A DNA stretch of 17,312 bases from Amoeboradix gromovi (taxonomy: Eukaryota; Sanchytriomycota; Sanchytriomycetes; Sanchytriales; Sanchytriaceae), in contig JADGIF010000147.1 in assembly GCA_018985225.1 (NCBI GenBank), positions 1-17,312 of the forward strand, written 5' to 3'. The notes beneath the pieces were generated by a model. It was not told the origin of the DNA. It searched no databases and saw only the letters and a program-made list of their open reading frames with translations. The first letter of the stretch is position 1, and every line of letters starts with the position of its first letter. Made by a program: the position numbers and the translations under genes. This document shows positions 8,764 to 15,584 of this stretch, in pieces.

Positions 8764-8928
8764 TTTATCAACTAGAACTAGAAACGATGCTACAGACCAA
8801 AATTCAAAATTTTGGTACGAATTGGATTTAAATTTCTAGACGACTCTGCCAAACCTATCCACAAGCGGTTATAAAAGCCAACGATTCTTTTTAAGTATTT
8901 GGTTTGTCACGGAGAAGGGATCATTCAC
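8764..8928. promoter_or_regulatory. Divergent promoter between PAN3 and TSR1
   Basis: The spacer contains a perfect inverted repeat, ACCAAAATT (8796-8804) and AATTTTGGT (8808-8816) around the centre CAA. It also holds a TATAAAA at 8870-8876, about 53 bp before the TSR1 ATG, plausibly its TATA box. The inverted repeat resembles in form, not sequence, the one upstream of the Usp gene. Regulatory roles are inferred from position. Confidence 0.5.
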
Positions 8929-10701
8929 ATGCAATTGAAGCAAAAGAATAAAAAACATCGAACAAAAGGAAAGACACAAGCAACAAAGCATAATATTTGT
9001 AAGCCAAAGCTATTAGATAAGAGAAGTGCATTCAAGTCCAATCTAGCAGACCTGCAGAACATCAAAATGGTAGGTTATATTGGCACCACCGACGAATTTG
9101 AGTTAGAAGACTTAAGAAAAGCAATTGCAAAGCACAAGATGTCTTTAGTTCACCCAGATGTCAATATATTAGATTACATTCAAGTTGTTGATTATTTAAT
9201 TGTCTTGGATGTTGATGAGCAGTTGCAACAACTTGTGACTCACCAAGGCCACTCTAATATTTACTATTTTGGTGAAAAGAACAAGAACCGATCCGGAAAA
9301 CATTGTACTTCATTGGACAAACTTATGCAGAGTCTAACTAGTTCAGTCCCTAAGCCTCATGCTTATTTAAAGGATAGAGGATTCTCTGTTATTGAGTCAG
9401 TGAACTATGATGAGCAGTCGCAGGAATTGCAACTAAGCGGACTTTGTCGCGGTCCTTGGAATGCCAACCAACTATGTCATATTCCAAACTGCGGCGATTT
9501 TCCAATTTCCAAGATTGTATCATGGCAGAGAGATGATAACATGATGGACTCTGGTACGGTTTTAAGTGTTTCTGACGAGAATTGTGATCAGGCTGTTTAC
9601 ACAGACAATCAAATTCATAGTAATGATACAGATATGGATCTTGGTGAAGTGTATTCAAAGATGGATGATTTAGAAATGGATGAAAAGATTTCAGAAGGCG
9701 AGGAACTGGCTGGCGATTTCAAAGACGGGTTGAGCAATCTTGAAAGAGAGGCGCAATATGAATCTTTTATCCAAAAGCAAGTCCGAGACCATCTTGACTT
9801 CCCGGATGAAATTGAAAATTCAAGAACTGACCTTGCTAGAGAGCTGTATAAGGATTACAGAGGATTAGAGTCATTCAAATCTTCACCTTGGGATCCTTAT
9901 GATAACTTGCCAGAATCTTATTCTCAGCTGTTCGAGTTCAAAGGATACCGAGCTATGAAATGCAAATTTCAAAATGAAGTTAAGAAATCAACAGTGCGAA
10001 ATGTTTTTGCTACTCTTCATATTAAATTTCCCTGCGAATTGTTACAGTCAATCAAAAGTAAACCAATTGTTTGGAATTTATGGCCATTGGAAACAAGAGC
10101 TACAACTGTTAACATGTCCATAATGCCATCTTTGAATTATGACCCTGAAAAGAACCCAATCAAAAGCAATGATGAGTTGATTGTCCAATACGGCTTTAGA
10201 AGGTACAAGATTAATCCGATATTCTCAAAGCAAACCAGCAATTCAAGAAACGATGTGCATAAATTGGATCCGTTCCTGAATAGCGCATGTATTGTATCTG
10301 CTGTATTGCCGGTTACTTTTCAATGCGGTCCAGTTTTGTATTTTAGAGAATCTTGTGGAGTTATGGAGTTCATCGGCAGCGGATGCCTGGAAAACGTGAA
10401 CTTTAAGAGAATAGTAGCACGGAGAATAATATTGACTGCTGATCCATTCAAAGTTAAAGCTACGCATAAGGGTGTCGTTGCTAGATTTATGTTTTTTAAT
10501 GCACAGGATGTTGTTTATTTTAAACCTATAAAGCTGTTTACAAAGTGTGGAAGAAGAGGTAGAATTAAAGAGAGTTTAGGGACACATGGCTACATGAAGT
10601 GCATATTTAATCAGCCAATTCAACACCAAGATACAATCTGTATGGCACTATACAAAAGAGTTTTTCCTAATCCGAATTTTCAACTATACAAAGAAAAATA
10701 A
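8929..10701 (+). CDS. TSR1: Ribosome biogenesis factor TSR1 (pre-40S)
   Basis: TSR1 is a GTPase-like scaffold on pre-40S particles that blocks early translation-factor binding during small-subunit maturation. The basic N-terminus (KQKNKKHRTKGK), a G-domain-like region from MVGYIGTTDEFELEDL, an acidic linker (MDDLEMDEKISEGEE) and the C-terminal domain are all visible. The last contains WNLWPLETRATTVNMS, QYGFRRYKINPIF, GPVLYFRE and HKGVVARFMFFNAQDVVYFKPIKL, which are distinctive for TSR1/BMS1. The classic nucleotide-binding motifs are missing, as expected for TSR1 and unlike BMS1. The ATG at 8929 is preferred; a TTG ten codons earlier is unlikely. At 590 residues it is well short of the roughly 790-800 of yeast and human TSR1. 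Confidence 0.92.
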   Translation: MQLKQKNKKHRTKGKTQATKHNICKPKLLDKRSAFKSNLADLQNIKMVGYIGTTDEFELEDLRKAIAKHKMSLVHPDVNILDYIQVVDYLIVLDVDEQLQQLVTHQGHSNIYYFGEKNKNRSGKHCTSLDKLMQSLTSSVPKPHAYLKDRGFSVIESVNYDEQSQELQLSGLCRGPWNANQLCHIPNCGDFPISKIVSWQRDDNMMDSGTVLSVSDENCDQAVYTDNQIHSNDTDMDLGEVYSKMDDLEMDEKISEGEELAGDFKDGLSNLEREAQYESFIQKQVRDHLDFPDEIENSRTDLARELYKDYRGLESFKSSPWDPYDNLPESYSQLFEFKGYRAMKCKFQNEVKKSTVRNVFATLHIKFPCELLQSIKSKPIVWNLWPLETRATTVNMSIMPSLNYDPEKNPIKSNDELIVQYGFRRYKINPIFSKQTSNSRNDVHKLDPFLNSACIVSAVLPVTFQCGPVLYFRESCGVMEFIGSGCLENVNFKRIVARRIILTADPFKVKATHKGVVARFMFFNAQDVVYFKPIKLFTKCGRRGRIKESLGTHGYMKCIFNQPIQHQDTICMALYKRVFPNPNFQLYKEK

Positions 10702-10739
10702 ATCATTAAAATAAGAGAACTCCTGTTTATTATGCAGTT

Positions 10740-10922
10740 TTATGAGCGTTTGTATACATTTTGGTAGTACACTCCGATAAAAGGCAATGAGATAGCCACT
10801 GCAGCTCCACCAAAGACATACAAAGCCACTTTCGGTTTTGACTTGGTACTGAAAGGTAAGTGTTCTGTATTCTTATGAGCGTATCTTTTACTGAGTGATT
10901 TAGCCAGGAATGAAATGAACAT
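10740..10922 (-). CDS. Cytochrome c oxidase subunit, COX8 (yeast)/COX7C type
   Basis: A 60-residue protein of the mitochondrial inner membrane, a small nuclear-encoded subunit of complex IV. Residues 1-20 (MFISFLAKSLSKRYAHKNTE) are basic and could be a targeting presequence. The conserved entry motif LPFSTKSKPKVAL leads into one transmembrane helix (about 32-53) ending LPFIGVYYQNVYK, which fits the N-I/L-P-F ... PF pattern of yeast Cox8 and animal COX7C as I remember them. The whole gene is intronless and short. It converges on TSR1 with 38 bp between and diverges from the zinc-finger gene. Its presence implies a respiring mitochondrion. Confidence 0.78.
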   Translation of the reverse strand: MFISFLAKSLSKRYAHKNTEHLPFSTKSKPKVALYVFGGAAVAISLPFIGVYYQNVYKRS

Positions 10923-11064
10923 ATCAAAGTTTGTAAACTTCTCCTTGAGAATTTCAGTATTTTATTCCTTCAAGCCGAATTAAAAAGCCTCTCTGGATAA
11001 CTTTTGTTATCACAGGAAAATAAAAGATTATATCCTTCAAGACTTGATATTATCAAAGAATAAT
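10923..11064. promoter_or_regulatory. Divergent promoter between the COX8-like and zinc-finger genes
   Basis: This 142-bp spacer must serve both genes. It carries a small perfect inverted repeat, GATAAC (10996-11001) and GTTATC (11006-11011) around TTTT, whose arms contain GATAA, the core recognised by GATA-type zinc-finger regulators. An AT-rich AAAATAAAAGA stretch follows. A six-base stem may be chance. Confidence 0.35.
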
Positions 11065-11589
11065 ATGGATCTGTTTAGTCGCACGTTCAGAACAATAGGC
11101 CGAATGTTTGAACTTGGTGAACATGGTAGAAAGTTAAACCCTTTAGACTGCTTTTTAAATAGCACGGATGAGCTAGATTTGTTTCCTCCATTTCATCTGC
11201 CGTATATCCAGGATCTTATGGCACCAATTCCGATAACACCTAGTTCATCGGCTGATTTTGAACACATGGACGATAAACGATTTTCGTGTCCACACCCTGA
11301 CTGCCCAAAGGTATTTGCGAGACTTCATAATCTCAAATCACATTATTTAATTCATACAAATGATCGCCCGTATGTTTGTAAAAGTTGTAACATGGCTTTT
11401 AGAAGAAACCACGATCTCAGAAGACATGAAAGATTGCATACTGGCTTAAAGCCTTTTGCTTGCCACCAATGTGGAAAGCGTTTTTCTAGAAGTGATGCAC
11501 TAAAGAGACATCAAAAGGTTGAAATGTTAAATCAGCAAAAGAGTGTAGAGAATTTAATGATGAATCTACCACCACCTAACTTTGACTAA
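11065..11589 (+). CDS. C2H2 zinc-finger transcription factor, Crz1-like
   Basis: A 174-residue protein with three tandem C2H2 fingers and short tails, presumably a nuclear DNA-binding regulator. Finger 1 is C75, C80, H93, H97; finger 2 is C105, C108, H121, H125; finger 3 has C133, C136, H149, but E153 stands where the fourth ligand should be. The linker and finger layout (RRNHDLRRHERLHTGLKPF, then CGKRFSRSDALKRH) resembles fungal Crz1/Prz1-type calcium-response factors. A segment APIPIT at 53-58 resembles the calcineurin docking motif PxIxIT with the first proline changed. The acidic, proline-containing N-terminus could be an activation region. ATG 11065 is preferred over a TTG seven codons earlier. 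Same strand as the next gene, 62 bp apart. Confidence 0.8.
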   Translation: MDLFSRTFRTIGRMFELGEHGRKLNPLDCFLNSTDELDLFPPFHLPYIQDLMAPIPITPSSSADFEHMDDKRFSCPHPDCPKVFARLHNLKSHYLIHTNDRPYVCKSCNMAFRRNHDLRRHERLHTGLKPFACHQCGKRFSRSDALKRHQKVEMLNQQKSVENLMMNLPPPNFD

Positions 11590-11651
11590 TAAGTAAGGAC
11601 AATAAATAGTGTAAATTTTACAACGCGAGTTACTTTTTTCTTACATTGCTC

Positions 11652-12512
11652 ATGATTAAAAGATACTTGAGCAAAATAGTTGTTATTGGTGCTGGTCAAA
11701 TGGGTAGTGGTATAGCATATGTTAGTGCTGTACGTGCTAAGAAGGACACTGTCTTAGTAGATCAACCAAGCGTACTAGAAAAGGCCGAGAAGTATTTTGA
11801 TGAGTTATTGAAAAAAGAAGCCACGAAAAACAAACTGCATGAAAGTTTGGAAACTATCAAAAGCCGAATTCATTTTAATTCCGGTGTAGAGAATGCAGTT
11901 CATTCTGCGGATTTTGTTATCGAAGCAATACCAGAGCATTTTGAATTAAAACAGGATTTATTCAAAAAGATTGACAAGAATTTACCAAAACATGCTATAA
12001 TTGCTTCAAATACTTCTTCTATTCCGATTACAAAACTGGCTGCCATTACTTCTAGACCAGATAAAGTTATTGGTCAGCACTTCATGAATCCAGTACCTGT
12101 CCTGAAACTTTGTGAAATAATTCGTGGATTACAAACTAGTGATGATACTTACAACAAGACTGTGGAACTGACAACTCTGATGATGAAAACAATAACGACT
12201 TCAATGGACGTTCCTGGTTTCATAGCAAATAGACTACTCTGCCCTTATATCAATGAGGCCATCATAGCATTAGAGCAAGGTGTTGGTACAAAGGAAGACA
12301 TTGATAATACGATGACCCTTGGAATGGCACATCCTATGGGTCCTTTGAAGTTAGCAGATTTAATTGGATTGGATACAGTCCTAAACATAATGAACATTTT
12401 GCATGCAGAATTGGGTGACAAATACAGGCCTGCTACCTTGCTGAAGTCCTTGGTATCTGCAAACAGGTTAGGAAGAAAGTCAGGTCATGGGTTTTACATC
12501 TATAATAAATAA
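11652..12512 (+). CDS. 3-hydroxyacyl-CoA dehydrogenase (HADH type)
   Basis: Oxidises L-3-hydroxyacyl-CoA to 3-ketoacyl-CoA with NAD+, the third step of beta-oxidation, or acts as 3-hydroxybutyryl-CoA dehydrogenase. It has 286 residues, close to the mature length of mitochondrial HADH and bacterial enzymes. The NAD-binding loop GAGQMGSG is at 13-20 and the acidic D37 ends strand 2 (VLVDQP). Active-site residues line up by pattern with human HADH: S122 in SNTSSI, H143 in GQHFMNPVPV, E155 in KLCEII, N193 in GFIANRLL. The C-terminal domain carries MAHPMGPLKLADLIGLD and ends GRKSGHGFYIYNK. No SKL-type peroxisomal signal exists; the few basic residues at the start are too short for a clear mitochondrial presequence. 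No catalytic residue is missing. Confidence 0.93.
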   Translation: MIKRYLSKIVVIGAGQMGSGIAYVSAVRAKKDTVLVDQPSVLEKAEKYFDELLKKEATKNKLHESLETIKSRIHFNSGVENAVHSADFVIEAIPEHFELKQDLFKKIDKNLPKHAIIASNTSSIPITKLAAITSRPDKVIGQHFMNPVPVLKLCEIIRGLQTSDDTYNKTVELTTLMMKTITTSMDVPGFIANRLLCPYINEAIIALEQGVGTKEDIDNTMTLGMAHPMGPLKLADLIGLDTVLNIMNILHAELGDKYRPATLLKSLVSANRLGRKSGHGFYIYNK

Positions 12513-12552
12513 GTTTTCAGATTTTATCTCAAAAATGAATTTATTAAATTAC

Positions 12553-13065
12553 TTACCGACGGATCTCGGGAATTAGTATTGAATCTTGCTCTACTACTCT
12601 ATTAATAGAAACAGGCATTTCTGCAATAATTTGTTGAATTCTCTCCAGCACATTGTCATCCAGTAACGAGTCCGCTATCCTAGAAACACCATCAACTAGC
12701 TTAGATAGCTTTAACTCATATTCCTTAAACTTGTTCTGTTTCTGCTGCTCTGATTGCCAAAATTCTGTGATAATATCTTTGTCAAGTATGTTGCATTCCT
12801 CTTCCCAGCTGCAAAAAGCTAATGGGCAGTCAAGCCACTGCACAAAATATTCAAATGAGTTGCTGTCGTCGTTATATCTGTATTTCAATATTTTCTCCAC
12901 ATAATAGATGTTATTATCGTCAGTTATTTCTAGAATATCATCTGTAGTCTCAAGAATGTCCTCAGCGTCTTCCTGATCTGAAATTAATTGGCTATGAAAT
13001 GATGATGTTGAGTGCATGAAAAAATCAAAACAAAAGGGAGTTGTGATACCAAAATAAGAGTTCAT
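12553..13065 (-). CDS. Chromodomain protein, HP1-like single chromodomain
   Basis: A 170-residue protein with one chromodomain at about 53-105, which in relatives reads methyl-lysine on histone tails. Recognisable blocks are YYVEKILKYRY (54-64), FEYFVQWLD (71-79), CSWEEECNIL (85-94) and IITEFWQSE (98-106). Compared with HP1, cage residues Y54 and W77 are kept, but the third aromatic position is C80. The N-terminus is acidic (DQEDAEDILETTDDILEITDD). The C-terminal half (107-170) looks helical, and I see no chromoshadow domain. A second Met at residue 17 is an alternative start. RPL3 stops only 20 bp upstream on the same strand, so its promoter must overlap RPL3 or be very small. Convergent with the HADH gene. 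Confidence 0.82.
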   Translation of the reverse strand: MNSYFGITTPFCFDFFMHSTSSFHSQLISDQEDAEDILETTDDILEITDDNNIYYVEKILKYRYNDDSNSFEYFVQWLDCPLAFCSWEEECNILDKDIITEFWQSEQQKQNKFKEYELKLSKLVDGVSRIADSLLDDNVLERIQQIIAEMPVSINRVVEQDSILIPEIRR

Positions 13066-13085
13066 ATTGAAAGATTTTAAAATAT

Positions 13086-14276
13086 TTATTCTGCAACCTC
13101 AACTTCTTGAACTTCTACATCCTTCTTTAAAGTACCCAAGAACTGTGATTTTTCAGTAGCAGTCTGAAATCTTCCATGACCAAATTTAGATGCTGTATCG
13201 ATGAACTTGACAGTGACTTCTTCCAACGCATCTCTACTTGAGTGAGTCAATAATGATTTTCTTAATGTAATCACACGCTTGGTAACTCCAACAATGGAGC
13301 CCTTGATCATCATAAAATCTTCGCTAACGTATCCATAATGAGGGAATCCTCCTAAAGGTGTAATCGACTTCTCAGTCATATCAAAACTAGTAGTAGCAGA
13401 TTTTGAGTCAGACCCATTGGAGATTCTGTAAACTTTTTTGTTAGCTTCCACTCTGTGATGATAACCATTTTGACCAGCGCGAGGAACTGAATACATAACT
13501 CGGGAAGGATGCCATGCACCGATACAAGCAACCTTACGCAAACCTCTATGTGTCTTTCTTGGTAACTTTTTGGTTCCCCATCTGTGCGTAACACCTTCAT
13601 TACCGTGTCCTTTGGTGATTGAAATAGCGTCAACCAGCTCGTTCTCAGTAAATACACTTTTGACATCGATTTCCTTTTCTAAATGCTCCTTAGCCCATTG
13701 CAACTTTTCGGCAATAGATCCGCCATTTAATTGAATTTCTAAAATATGTGCCTTTTTCTGACCAATCTTTGCTTTCTTGATCTGAGTGTGGGCTACAACG
13801 CGCACAATAGTACAGTACTTTTCAATTTTCTTTAATTCTGCTTCAATTTTTTGCGGCTCTTTCTCGTACTTTTGAGCATACTTTGTAAATGCTTTCTTTT
13901 TGGATTTGTACCAGTTCTTGTAGAATCTTCTTAGACACTCTTCATTAATATGCTCAGCCCAGACTGTTGTCAATGATCTCAAACCTTTTGGAGTCTCAAT
14001 ATATCCAACAACACCTACAATAACAATAGGAGGTGTCTCGATAATTGTAACGGGTTCAACAACTTCTTTCTTGTGGACTCTGCTGCCAGGTCGATCGACA
14101 TCTCTGACAATATGGGACATACCGGCTTTGTATCCAATAAATGCGGTTAAGTGGACTGGTTTTGAAGGATCATCTTTTGGGAATGACTTGATCTTACCCT
14201 TTCCTTTCTTGCAACGCTTTCTAGGTAAAAATCCTAAGGATCCATGTCGAGGTTGTTCAAACTTACGATGAGACAT
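13086..14276 (-). CDS. RPL3: 60S ribosomal protein L3 (uL3)
   Basis: A core protein of the large cytosolic ribosomal subunit near the peptidyl transferase centre. The start [20 protein letters not shown] is the universal eukaryotic uL3 N-terminus, so I place the ATG at 14276 and not the upstream one at 14318, which would add 14 unrelated residues. At 396 residues it fits the family (yeast 387). Landmarks: [18 protein letters not shown], the [27 protein letters not shown] block with the histidine that is methylated in yeast, and the [15 protein letters not shown] loop. The gene is intronless, unlike many fungal ribosomal protein genes. Its upstream region holds CCAAT and CACGTG elements shared with the snoRNA. 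Confidence 0.97.
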   Translation of the reverse strand: MSHRKFEQPRHGSLGFLPRKRCKKGKGKIKSFPKDDPSKPVHLTAFIGYKAGMSHIVRDVDRPGSRVHKKEVVEPVTIIETPPIVIVGVVGYIETPKGLRSLTTVWAEHINEECLRRFYKNWYKSKKKAFTKYAQKYEKEPQKIEAELKKIEKYCTIVRVVAHTQIKKAKIGQKKAHILEIQLNGGSIAEKLQWAKEHLEKEIDVKSVFTENELVDAISITKGHGNEGVTHRWGTKKLPRKTHRGLRKVACIGAWHPSRVMYSVPRAGQNGYHHRVEANKKVYRISNGSDSKSATTSFDMTEKSITPLGGFPHYGYVSEDFMMIKGSIVGVTKRVITLRKSLLTHSSRDALEEVTVKFIDTASKFGHGRFQTATEKSQFLGTLKKDVEVQEVEVAE

Positions 14277-14381
14277 TATTACTTCAATTGTTGAAATGCA
14301 AAATAATTTGTTAAACACGTGGGCTGACCAATTATGTATCGATGAACCCTTTCTCTATAATTAATCGAAGGAGGCCACAGT
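14277..14381. promoter_or_regulatory. Divergent promoter between RPL3 and the snoRNA
   Basis: The 105 bp contain CACGTG (14316-14321), the consensus for bHLH factors such as Cbf1, and CCAAT (14328-14332), the HAP/NF-Y consensus. A small inverted repeat TTCAA/TTGAA (14283-14295) lies near the RPL3 ATG. Because the RPL3 ATG and snoRNA 5' end face apart, one element set may serve both. Factor identity is inferred. Confidence 0.4.
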
Positions 14382-14454
14382 TTGAAGCTGTAATGATGAA
14401 TGTGAAATTTACATGAACTTTATGATTATAAATTCCTCGTCCTGAGCAGCTCAA
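14382..14454 (+). ncRNA. C/D box snoRNA candidate guiding 18S rRNA methylation
   Basis: Box C ATGATGA (14393-14399) and box D CTGA (14442-14445) are framed by a terminal stem, TTGAAGCTG (14382-14390) with CAGCTCAA (14447-14454), eight pairs with one bulged A. An internal C'-like ATGATTA is at 14422-14428. The ten bases before box D, AATTCCTCGT (14431-14440), complement ACGAGGAATT, a sequence I recall as strongly conserved near the 3' end of fungal 18S rRNA. By the D+5 rule T14437 would specify 2'-O-methylation of the adenosine in position 4 of that target. It sits between RPL3 and the 3' end of the INO80 subunit gene. The structure is visible; function is inferred. Confidence 0.7.
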
Positions 14455-14469
14455 TGTAAATCAAATCTT

Positions 14470-14760
14470 TCAATAAAAAATATAAAATTTATTTCCTGGC
14501 CCAAACTCAGTGTTGTCTGTAACATTTAGTGTTGAATTGTAATTTCCATCTTTAACACTAACCAAATATGATATCGTATCCTTGGTATCAATCTCTTCTA
14601 AAAATTCTTCGCCCTTTCTATTCCTGCGCTTACGAGGCTGCTTGGTGAGAATTCTATCAATTGTCTTCTGTGTTTCTTCATCTCTTTTACGTCTTAGGTC
14701 GTCTCTTCTTTTAGTTAACGAAATTTCTTTTTTCTGTTCTTCGGTAGTCAATTTCATCAT
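14470..14760 (-). CDS. INO80 complex subunit B/Ies2-like (PAPA-1 region only)
   Basis: INO80B/Ies2 activates the INO80 nucleosome remodeller in the nucleus. The 96 residues begin directly in the PAPA-1 conserved region: LTTEEQKKEISLTKRRDDL (from residue 4) and EETQKTIDRILTKQPRKRR (about 28-46), which match the family's charged helix followed by a basic patch. A second block, SYLVSVKDGN near 64-73, corresponds to the aromatic strand near the family C-terminus. Typical proteins are much longer (about 300 residues), so the N-terminal region is absent; the space upstream is POLD4 coding sequence. Either the ATG at 14760 or the next codon (14757) may start it. The first ATG overlaps the POLD4 ATG by two bases. 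Confidence 0.68.
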   Translation of the reverse strand: MMKLTTEEQKKEISLTKRRDDLRRKRDEETQKTIDRILTKQPRKRRNRKGEEFLEEIDTKDTISYLVSVKDGNYNSTLNVTDNTEFGPGNKFYIFY

Positions 14761-14986
14761 GAAACCCCATCAATCATCGAAGACAGAAAAAGTTGAATCA
14801 AAAAAGATTCACGACATTGAAGAAGAATTGCGTCAATTTGATCTAAATTTAAAATACGGGCCATGTATTGATTTAACTAGGATGGAAAGATTTCAAAGAG
14901 CGGAAAAGTTTAACTTGAATCCTCCTCAAAATATCAAGAAGTATTTAGAGAATGTTCCTAACAGTGTGCTGAAGAAAGCGTTTTAA
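14759..14986 (+). CDS. DNA polymerase delta small subunit, POLD4/p12 (Cdm1) type
   Basis: The smallest subunit of replicative DNA polymerase delta, which stabilises the complex and, in animals, contacts PCNA. The 75 residues contain the family core: LRQFDLNLKYGPC (24-36), DLTRMERFQRAEKF (38-51) and LNPPQNIKKYLE (53-64), close to human POLD4 as I remember it. Human p12 is 107 residues and fission yeast Cdm1 longer; the N-terminal PCNA-binding motif is not visible here. The plus-strand frame is open back to 14582, but that part is antisense to the INO80 subunit, so the ATG at 14759 is the start. AATAAA-like AAAATAAAAA follows the stop. Confidence 0.85.
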   Translation: MKPHQSSKTEKVESKKIHDIEEELRQFDLNLKYGPCIDLTRMERFQRAEKFNLNPPQNIKKYLENVPNSVLKKAF

Positions 14987-15199
14987 AATAAAAACATGTT
15001 TTTTTGCAGTTTTAACGAAAACGGTTGTCGTAAGCATAAGAGACGTCAAATTTAAAACTAGACTAAGTCGAAAAATCCAAAGTATTATATGTTTGGGCTC
15101 ATCCATAGACGAGACATGAAGTTTAATTTTACACCAAGCATTTGAACTATTTGATTTTACAAGACTAAAAATAAATTTTTATTTAATACTCTTACATGT
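14987..15199. other. AT-rich spacer downstream of POLD4
   Basis: This holds the POLD4 3' end and no gene that I recognise. A near-palindromic AAATAAATTTTTATTT lies around 15168-15186, right before the MITE-like element and could act in 3'-end formation. Together with the element and the leader at 15482-15584 this is the longest gene-free stretch of the right half. Confidence 0.5.
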
Positions 15200-15481
15200 G
15201 GGACATCAAAATAAAGACTACTAACTTTCTGAAGTAGTTTGAATCATTATTTCAATTGTGTATTAACCGATAGTAAGTTACATTAAATTAATCCTATTGG
15301 TTGCACCTTTTGCTTAGACACTCAAAGACCTTATTTGAAAGATATAGTGGGTCATCTTGTTTTATTTTAAAGAGGGAAATGACATTAATGAAAGAAGGAC
15401 TTTTATTAATAATAGTATTTCCTCCTTATTGAGCACCTACTTTAAAAACAACTTGGTCTAGTTTTTATATTTTGGTGTCCC
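15200..15481. mobile_element. MITE-like element, repeat copy B, 282 bp
   Basis: The left end GGGACATCAAAATAAAGACTA (15200-15220) is an imperfect inverted match to the right end, whose reverse complement begins GGGACACCAAAATATAAAAAC (15461-15481). The right half (15349-15481) repeats copy A at 1-153. Inside is an 11-base inverted pair, ATTAATGAAAG (15384-15394) and CTTTTATTAAT (15400-15410), one mismatch, with a 5-base loop. No open frame of note is present, so any movement would need a transposase from elsewhere. No clear target duplication is visible. It ends 103 bp before the Crinkler-like gene. Confidence 0.55.
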
Positions 15482-15584
15482 ATAAGTAGGATCATAATTG
15501 GCTACATGTTCGATTAATCCTTGGAAAAAATTATGCACATGCTGGTTACTGTCTTGTTCTCCCAAATGGTAGGATAAAACAAAT
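15482..15584. other. Leader between the MITE-like element and the Crinkler-like gene
   Basis: These 103 bp share no similarity with the sequence following copy A, which marks the end of the repeat. It would be the 5' untranslated and promoter region of the broken gene. Nothing specific is recognisable. Confidence 0.4.

Noticed and set aside
10570-10600. GGGACAC in TSR1 as another repeat end
   Set aside because: The match is limited to seven bases within conserved coding sequence.
3230-12512. Recent bacterial transfer of the Usp and HADH genes
   Set aside because: Both families occur in many eukaryotes and their composition matches the neighbours. Nothing in the sequence demands transfer.
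13376-13666. Second minus-strand frame of 96 codons within RPL3
   Set aside because: It is an out-of-phase shadow of the RPL3 coding region.
14071-14271. Plus-strand frame inside RPL3
   Set aside because: It is antisense to the highly conserved RPL3 N-terminus and has no family features of its own.
13086-14318. Longer RPL3 starting at the upstream ATG (14318)
   Set aside because: The extra 14 residues are not part of uL3; the family starts MSHRKFE at 14276.
14582-14758. Possible N-terminal extension of POLD4
   Set aside because: It is antisense to the INO80 subunit coding region, lacks an ATG start and shows low-complexity Leu/Ser composition.
15500-15530. tRNA-like T-loop GTTCGATTAATCC
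   Set aside because: No acceptor, D or anticodon arms can be formed around it.
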